From an uncultured Trueperaceae bacterium (GTDB lineage Bacteria; Deinococcota; Deinococci; Deinococcales; Trueperaceae): DNA of 16,150 bases. The first letter of the stretch is position 1. Every line of letters begins with the position of its first letter. This document shows, one piece after another, positions 12,566 to 16,150 of this stretch. The notes under the pieces are model-generated. The model was not told the DNA's origin and searched no databases. It saw only the letters and a program-made list of their open reading frames with translations. The DNA lies in assembly GCA_937911855.1 (NCBI GenBank), contig CALDPK010000279.1, positions 1 to 16,150 on the forward strand. The letters run 5' to 3'. A program made the position numbers and the translations under genes.

Positions 12566-14707
12566 ATGTCCCGGACACATGTTTACTATCTGGCACCGAC
12601 AGGACCGGGTGTCGGCCTCACTTCAGTCAGCATCGGCCTGCTCCACGCGCTGGACCAGCTGGGAACCCGGGTCGGTTTCCTGGAGCCCATCTCGCAGGCT
12701 GGCGCCCTGGGACCTGACCGGAGTACCTACTTCGCCAGTGTCGGCACCGACCTCAGGCCGCCGAAGCCACTGCCTTTCAAGGCGGCCGAGGAACTGCTCC
12801 GCCAAGGCAAGGAAGCGCTGCTCATGGAAGAGGTCGTCTCCCGCTTCCAGCAGGTGGCCCGGGACGCCGACATCGTCATCGTCGAAGGCGTCGCGGACGC
12901 ACGCGACGCGATCAGCGTCGAGAGCCTGAACATGGCGATAGCCCGGACACTCGACGCGGAAGTGATCCTGGTGGGCGCGCCCGGGCAGGGCAGCCTGCAG
13001 GAGTTCTCCCAGCGGCTGGAGCTGAGCAGCGCCCTGTACGGCGGCCCCGAGTCACGGCGCGTGCTGGGTTCCATCGTGAACTTCCTGGGCGCGCCGGGCG
13101 AGGTGTTCGGCGCGAACCGCAGCCTGGTGGACGAGGACGCTCCCGTACCGACAGCAGATGACGTGAAAGCTGCCTGCAGCATCTTCTCTGACAGTTTCAG
13201 GCTGCTGGGAGCCATCCCCTGGCAGCGTGAGCTCGTGTCGCCACGGGTCATCGACGTGGTGGCCCAGTTCGGCGCACGCGTGCTGCACGCAGGCGAGATC
13301 GAGAAGCGCCGGGTGATCGACGTGTCGCTGGTCGCGCGGTCGGTCGCGAACATGACGGGCCGGCTTCGGCCGGGCGCCCTTATAGTCACGCCCGGCGACC
13401 GTGACGACATCATCCTGGCCGCGTGCATGGCTGCCCTGAACGGAACGCCGCTTGCCGGGCTCATGCTGACGGGCGGCATCGAACCTGACGAACGGATCAT
13501 GCACCTGTGCCGGGAGGCACTCGAGACCGGCCTGCCGGTACTGACGGTCGACTCTGACTCATTCTCAACTGCTGCACAGGCGGCAACCCTAAACCTCGAA
13601 GTGCCGCTTGATGACATCGACCGCCTGCTGGCGGTACGCACCGCCGTGGCAAGCCACCTGGACGTGGACTGGCTGCGTGCTCACGCCAGCTCGGGCGACC
13701 GCCGCCCGGCCCGCCTGTCCCCGGCCGCGTTCATGTACCGGCTCGTCACCCGCGCCAGGGAAGCCGACAAGCGCATAGTGCTTCCCGAAGGGGCAGAACC
13801 ACGCACCGTGAAGGCCGCCGTCGAGTCCGTCGAACGCGGGATCGCCCGCTGCGTGCTGCTGGCCGCACCCGATGAGGTGGCCCGGGTGGCCGAAGTCCAG
13901 GGCCTGACCCTGCCCGAAGGGCTCGAGGCGCTCGATCCGGCGCCGCTGCGGCAGAACTACGTGGACGCTCTGGTCGAGATGCGCAGCCACCGCGGGATGA
14001 CCGTGCCGGTCGCGCAGGAGCAGCTGCAGGACAACATAGTCCTGGGCACGATGATGCTGGCACTGGGCGAGGTCGACGGACTCGTATCAGGTGCGGTGAG
14101 CACCACTGCGAACACGCTGAGGCCGGCCCTGCAGCTGATCAGGACGGCCGATCACGCCCGCCTGGTGTCGAGTGTCTTCTTCATGTGCCTGCCGGAGCAG
14201 GTGCTGGTGTTCGGCGACTGCGCCGTCAACCCGGACCCTGATGCCGAGGAACTCGCTGACATAGCGATCCAGAGCGCCGATTCGGCGGAACTGTTCGGCG
14301 TGACGCCGCGGGTGGCGATGATCTCCTACAGCACCGGCGTTTCCGGCTCGGGCGTCGACGTCGACAAGGTGCGCGAGGCAACCCGCATAGCGCAGGAGCG
14401 GCGGCCCGACCTGCTTATCGACGGCCCGCTGCAGTACGACGCCGCGATGGTGGCGAGCGTCGCCCGCTCCAAGGCGCCTGACTCCAGCGTCGCCGGGCGC
14501 GCAACCGTGTTCATCTTCCCGGACCTGAACACCGGCAATACGACTTACAAGGCCGTGCAGCGCAGCGCCAACGTCGTCAGTATCGGCCCGATGCTGCAGG
14601 GCCTGCGCAGGCCGGTCAATGACCTGTCCCGCGGCGCCCTGGTGGATGACATCATCTACACCATCGCGCTCACGGCGATCCAGGCTGAACAGACCGCAGC
14701 AGGCTGA
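12566..14707 (+). CDS. pta: Phosphate acetyltransferase (long, three-domain form)
   Basis: Pta interconverts acetyl-CoA plus phosphate and acetyl phosphate plus CoA, the first step of the acetate pathway with AckA. The 713-residue protein is the long form. It has an N-terminal BioD-like P-loop domain with APTGPGVG (10-17), a middle DRTGG domain including TPGDRDDIILAA (275-286), and a C-terminal acyl-transfer domain from about 388. The last contains RIVLPEGAEPRT, FGDCAVNPDPDAEELADIA, STGVSGSG, DGPLQYDAA and FPDLNTGNTTYKAVQR, all typical of active enzymes. The chosen start has GGGAGGAG just upstream and begins the P-loop strand directly. Its TGA is one base before the next ATG. No ackA is visible in the window. 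Confidence 0.96.
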   Translation: MSRTHVYYLAPTGPGVGLTSVSIGLLHALDQLGTRVGFLEPISQAGALGPDRSTYFASVGTDLRPPKPLPFKAAEELLRQGKEALLMEEVVSRFQQVARDADIVIVEGVADARDAISVESLNMAIARTLDAEVILVGAPGQGSLQEFSQRLELSSALYGGPESRRVLGSIVNFLGAPGEVFGANRSLVDEDAPVPTADDVKAACSIFSDSFRLLGAIPWQRELVSPRVIDVVAQFGARVLHAGEIEKRRVIDVSLVARSVANMTGRLRPGALIVTPGDRDDIILAACMAALNGTPLAGLMLTGGIEPDERIMHLCREALETGLPVLTVDSDSFSTAAQAATLNLEVPLDDIDRLLAVRTAVASHLDVDWLRAHASSGDRRPARLSPAAFMYRLVTRAREADKRIVLPEGAEPRTVKAAVESVERGIARCVLLAAPDEVARVAEVQGLTLPEGLEALDPAPLRQNYVDALVEMRSHRGMTVPVAQEQLQDNIVLGTMMLALGEVDGLVSGAVSTTANTLRPALQLIRTADHARLVSSVFFMCLPEQVLVFGDCAVNPDPDAEELADIAIQSADSAELFGVTPRVAMISYSTGVSGSGVDVDKVREATRIAQERRPDLLIDGPLQYDAAMVASVARSKAPDSSVAGRATVFIFPDLNTGNTTYKAVQRSANVVSIGPMLQGLRRPVNDLSRGALVDDIIYTIALTAIQAEQTAAG

Positions 14708-14708
14708 G

Positions 14709-15230
14709 ATGGCTTCCGGCCGCCGTCATGAAACCGTAAACCTCCTGACCCTGGGCGGCCTGACCGCAGCCTGGTACTGGGGGCACTTAAGCGGCCAGCC
14801 GCTCCTGCCCGAATCGGTGGCGCCCCTGCCGGCGCGCGTGGCGTTCGTGCTCAGTTACCTCATCGGCACCTTCCTGGTCACGCCCGACCTGGACCTGGCC
14901 AACCGCAGCGTGCGGGCCAAGAGCAACTGGGGCGTGCTGGGAATACTGTGGCTGCCGTACGGCGCCGTGTTCAAACACCGCGGCCTGTCCCACTCCTGGG
15001 TACTGGGCCCGCTCACCAGGCTGCTGTACATGGCGATACTGCTGCTGGCGCTCGCCGAACTGCTGCAGATGTCAGCGGGCTGGCTCGGCTACGACGTGAG
15101 CCTGCGTGCCGGACTGCAGGGCGAATGGGGCTGGCTGGCAGCCGGCGGGACGGCAGGCTATTTCCTGTCCCAATGGGTGCACCTCCTGCTTGATGGTTTC
15201 CCTGCCAAACGGCGCAGGCGCGTACGGTAA
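14709..15230 (+). CDS. DUF2227-type membrane protein, putative metal-binding
   Basis: The 173-residue protein looks like the DUF2227 family, known from cyanobacteria and Deinococcota and usually labelled metal-binding. Its pattern is SGRRHETVN at the N terminus (3-11), LIGTFLVTPDLDLANRS (51-67), KHRGLSHSWVLGP (89-101) and WVHLLLDGF (156-164). The histidines (H7, H90, H95, H158) and aspartates (D60, D62, D162) could form a metal site like that of YdjM/LrgB-neighbour hydrolases. Hydrophobic stretches near 44-60, 75-88, 100-122 and 142-160 suggest a membrane protein with a basic tail (KRRRRVR). The ATG follows the pta stop by one base, so translation is coupled. An upstream in-frame ATG at 14619 is inside pta and rejected. 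Biochemical function is unknown to me. Confidence 0.82.
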   Translation: MASGRRHETVNLLTLGGLTAAWYWGHLSGQPLLPESVAPLPARVAFVLSYLIGTFLVTPDLDLANRSVRAKSNWGVLGILWLPYGAVFKHRGLSHSWVLGPLTRLLYMAILLLALAELLQMSAGWLGYDVSLRAGLQGEWGWLAAGGTAGYFLSQWVHLLLDGFPAKRRRRVR

Positions 15231-15233
15231 GGT
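15228..15233 (+). promoter_or_regulatory. Possible -10 element for the AI-2E family gene
   Basis: TAAGGT begins at the stop codon of the preceding gene and ends 9 bases before the GTG at 15243. The spacing matches other leaderless-type starts here, but the hexamer is a weak match and read-through from pta is at least as likely. Confidence 0.25.
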
Positions 15234-15242
15234 ATCTGCAAC

Positions 15243-16150
15243 GTGACCAGTGACGAGCCCAACCAGACCGACGCCATGGAGACCGCAACCAGGCCGCCCA
15301 ACGACGGCTTCAACGCCTCAACCCCCAGGTTCGGCCCGCCCGGACCCGGCGGCAAGGGCGCGGTCGAATACGTGCTCGGCAACGTCTGGGTTCGCGCCGC
15401 CGCCTACGTGGCCATCGGCATCCTCGTCCTGCTGCTGCTGTGGAACACGCGGCACGCCTACACCTTCGCTATCACCGTCGCGCTGGTCGGCTACCTTCTG
15501 GCGTACATCCTCAACCCCATAGTCACCATGCTGACCAGGCTCAGGATGGGCCGGGGACTGGCTGTCGGCATCGTCTACTTCCTGCTCGTCATAGTCGTCA
15601 TAGTCGGCTCGTTCCTGCTCGCTCAGGTCATCGGGCAGCTGGGCGAGTTCCTGCGGCTCATCCCCAGTGCCCTCGAAGGGCTGACACCGCTGGTGACGGG
15701 CGTCGTCGAATGGCTGCAGGGCCTGCCGCAGTTCTTCGAACGATTCGGTGCGGACCCCGCCCCCGAGTTCATGGAGGACGGCGTGGCAGCCGTCACGCCT
15801 CTGGTGCAGACAGCCCAGGACATGATCAGCGACACGCTCGCCCAGTCGGCCGACACGCTGCGCACCGCGTTCCAGCGGCTGCTTGAAGGCGGCGGCGACT
15901 ACCTGGTGGGCGGCGTTGCCTCACTCGTTTCGGGTGGCGTGCAGGTGTTCTTCATCCTGCTCATCAGCGCCTACTTCCTGTTCGATTTCCCGCGTTTCAG
16001 CCGCGCTGCCGTGCGCTACGTGCCGGTCCGCTACCGGGAAGTGTTCCTGGACGTTCGCGCCAAGACCGACCGGGTGGTCGGCGGCTTCCTGCGCGGGCAG
16101 GTGCTCATCAGCCTGCTGACGGGCGTGGTGCTGTGGATAGGCTTCACCCT
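15243..16150 (+). CDS. AI-2E family transporter (3' end outside the window)
   Basis: I read 302 codons from a GTG at 15243 to the right edge. The protein has a Pro/Gly-rich N-terminal tail of about 40 residues, then hydrophobic segments near 52-67, 73-93 and 104-126. The third holds the run FLLVIVVIVGSFLLA. A long amphipathic stretch follows (about 128-215), then another membrane block VQVFFILLISAYFLFDFPRF. The AYFLFDFPRF region and the later GGFLRGQVLISLLTG segment are typical of the AI-2E/PerM family. Members export autoinducer-2 or act as Na+/H+ antiporters; the role here cannot be told. An alternative ATG lies at 15276. There is no clear ribosome binding site for either. The 12-base gap from the upstream gene suggests an operon with pta and DUF2227. 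Confidence 0.88.
   Translation, partial: MTSDEPNQTDAMETATRPPNDGFNASTPRFGPPGPGGKGAVEYVLGNVWVRAAAYVAIGILVLLLLWNTRHAYTFAITVALVGYLLAYILNPIVTMLTRLRMGRGLAVGIVYFLLVIVVIVGSFLLAQVIGQLGEFLRLIPSALEGLTPLVTGVVEWLQGLPQFFERFGADPAPEFMEDGVAAVTPLVQTAQDMISDTLAQSADTLRTAFQRLLEGGGDYLVGGVASLVSGGVQVFFILLISAYFLFDFPRFSRAAVRYVPVRYREVFLDVRAKTDRVVGGFLRGQVLISLLTGVVLWIGFT

Noticed and set aside
12727..13641. A 304-codon minus-strand open frame inside pta
   Set aside because: It is Ser/Arg-rich shadow sequence opposite conserved Pta domains.
14619..14708. An earlier in-frame ATG for the DUF2227 gene
   Set aside because: It falls within the end of pta, and the added residues look like shadow sequence. The ATG at 14709 begins with the family-like SGRRH motif and is coupled to the pta stop.
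1..16150. Intrinsic terminators, CRISPR arrays, tRNA genes, insertion sequences and attachment sites
   Set aside because: Reading both strands, I found no GC stem with a T tract, no regularly spaced repeats, no tRNA-like cloverleaf and no transposase or integrase. Composition is even throughout.

Overview
The window is ordinary chromosomal DNA of a high-GC bacterium, most likely a member of the Deinococcota, perhaps near Truepera. This is an inference from several features read together. There is an archaeal-type aspartyl-tRNA synthetase with the residues of the non-discriminating form. There is a TmrAB-like asymmetric ABC exporter pair and a FrnE-like DsbA protein. Many start codons sit 5 to 9 bases behind a -10 hexamer, as in leaderless transcripts. 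No tRNA, rRNA, insertion sequence, phage gene or CRISPR array was seen. Genes are tightly packed and often overlap by 1 to 11 bases.

Layout. (1) 1-1452, minus strand: hslV then hslU, the two subunits of the HslUV protease; hslU runs off the left edge. (2) 1528-2145, plus: tdk, divergent from hslV and convergent with aspS; the two convergent stop codons share one TTAA. (3) 6108 down to 2142, minus: a five-gene run of FrnE-like oxidoreductase, ABC importer ATPase, thiamine pyrophosphokinase, a small nucleotidyltransferase-fold protein and AspRS. (4) 6109-6442: a 334-base divergent region with a consensus promoter, a 10-bp inverted repeat over its -10, a 10-codon leader ORF with a strong ribosome binding site, and mutually exclusive long-range RNA pairings. 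(5) 6443-10062, plus: the two half-transporters of a heterodimeric ABC exporter. (6) 11128-10070, minus: thiB, preceded by a clear TPP riboswitch (11267-11176) and a hairpin that buries its ribosome binding site. (7) 12516-11299, minus: an MFS drug-type transporter. (8) 12566-16150, plus: pta, a DUF2227 membrane protein and a partial AI-2E family transporter.

How they work together. Thiamine salvage is the theme on the minus strand: ThiB captures thiamine under TPP control, the ATPase at 4455-5432 is a candidate energiser, and the kinase makes TPP. The permease is not in the window, and the exporter operon lies between the thi genes. The exporter pair has one complete and one degenerate ATP site. 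Its leader looks like a two-layer control region: a possible repressor operator plus translation-dependent attenuation. That is the part most likely to hold undescribed biology.
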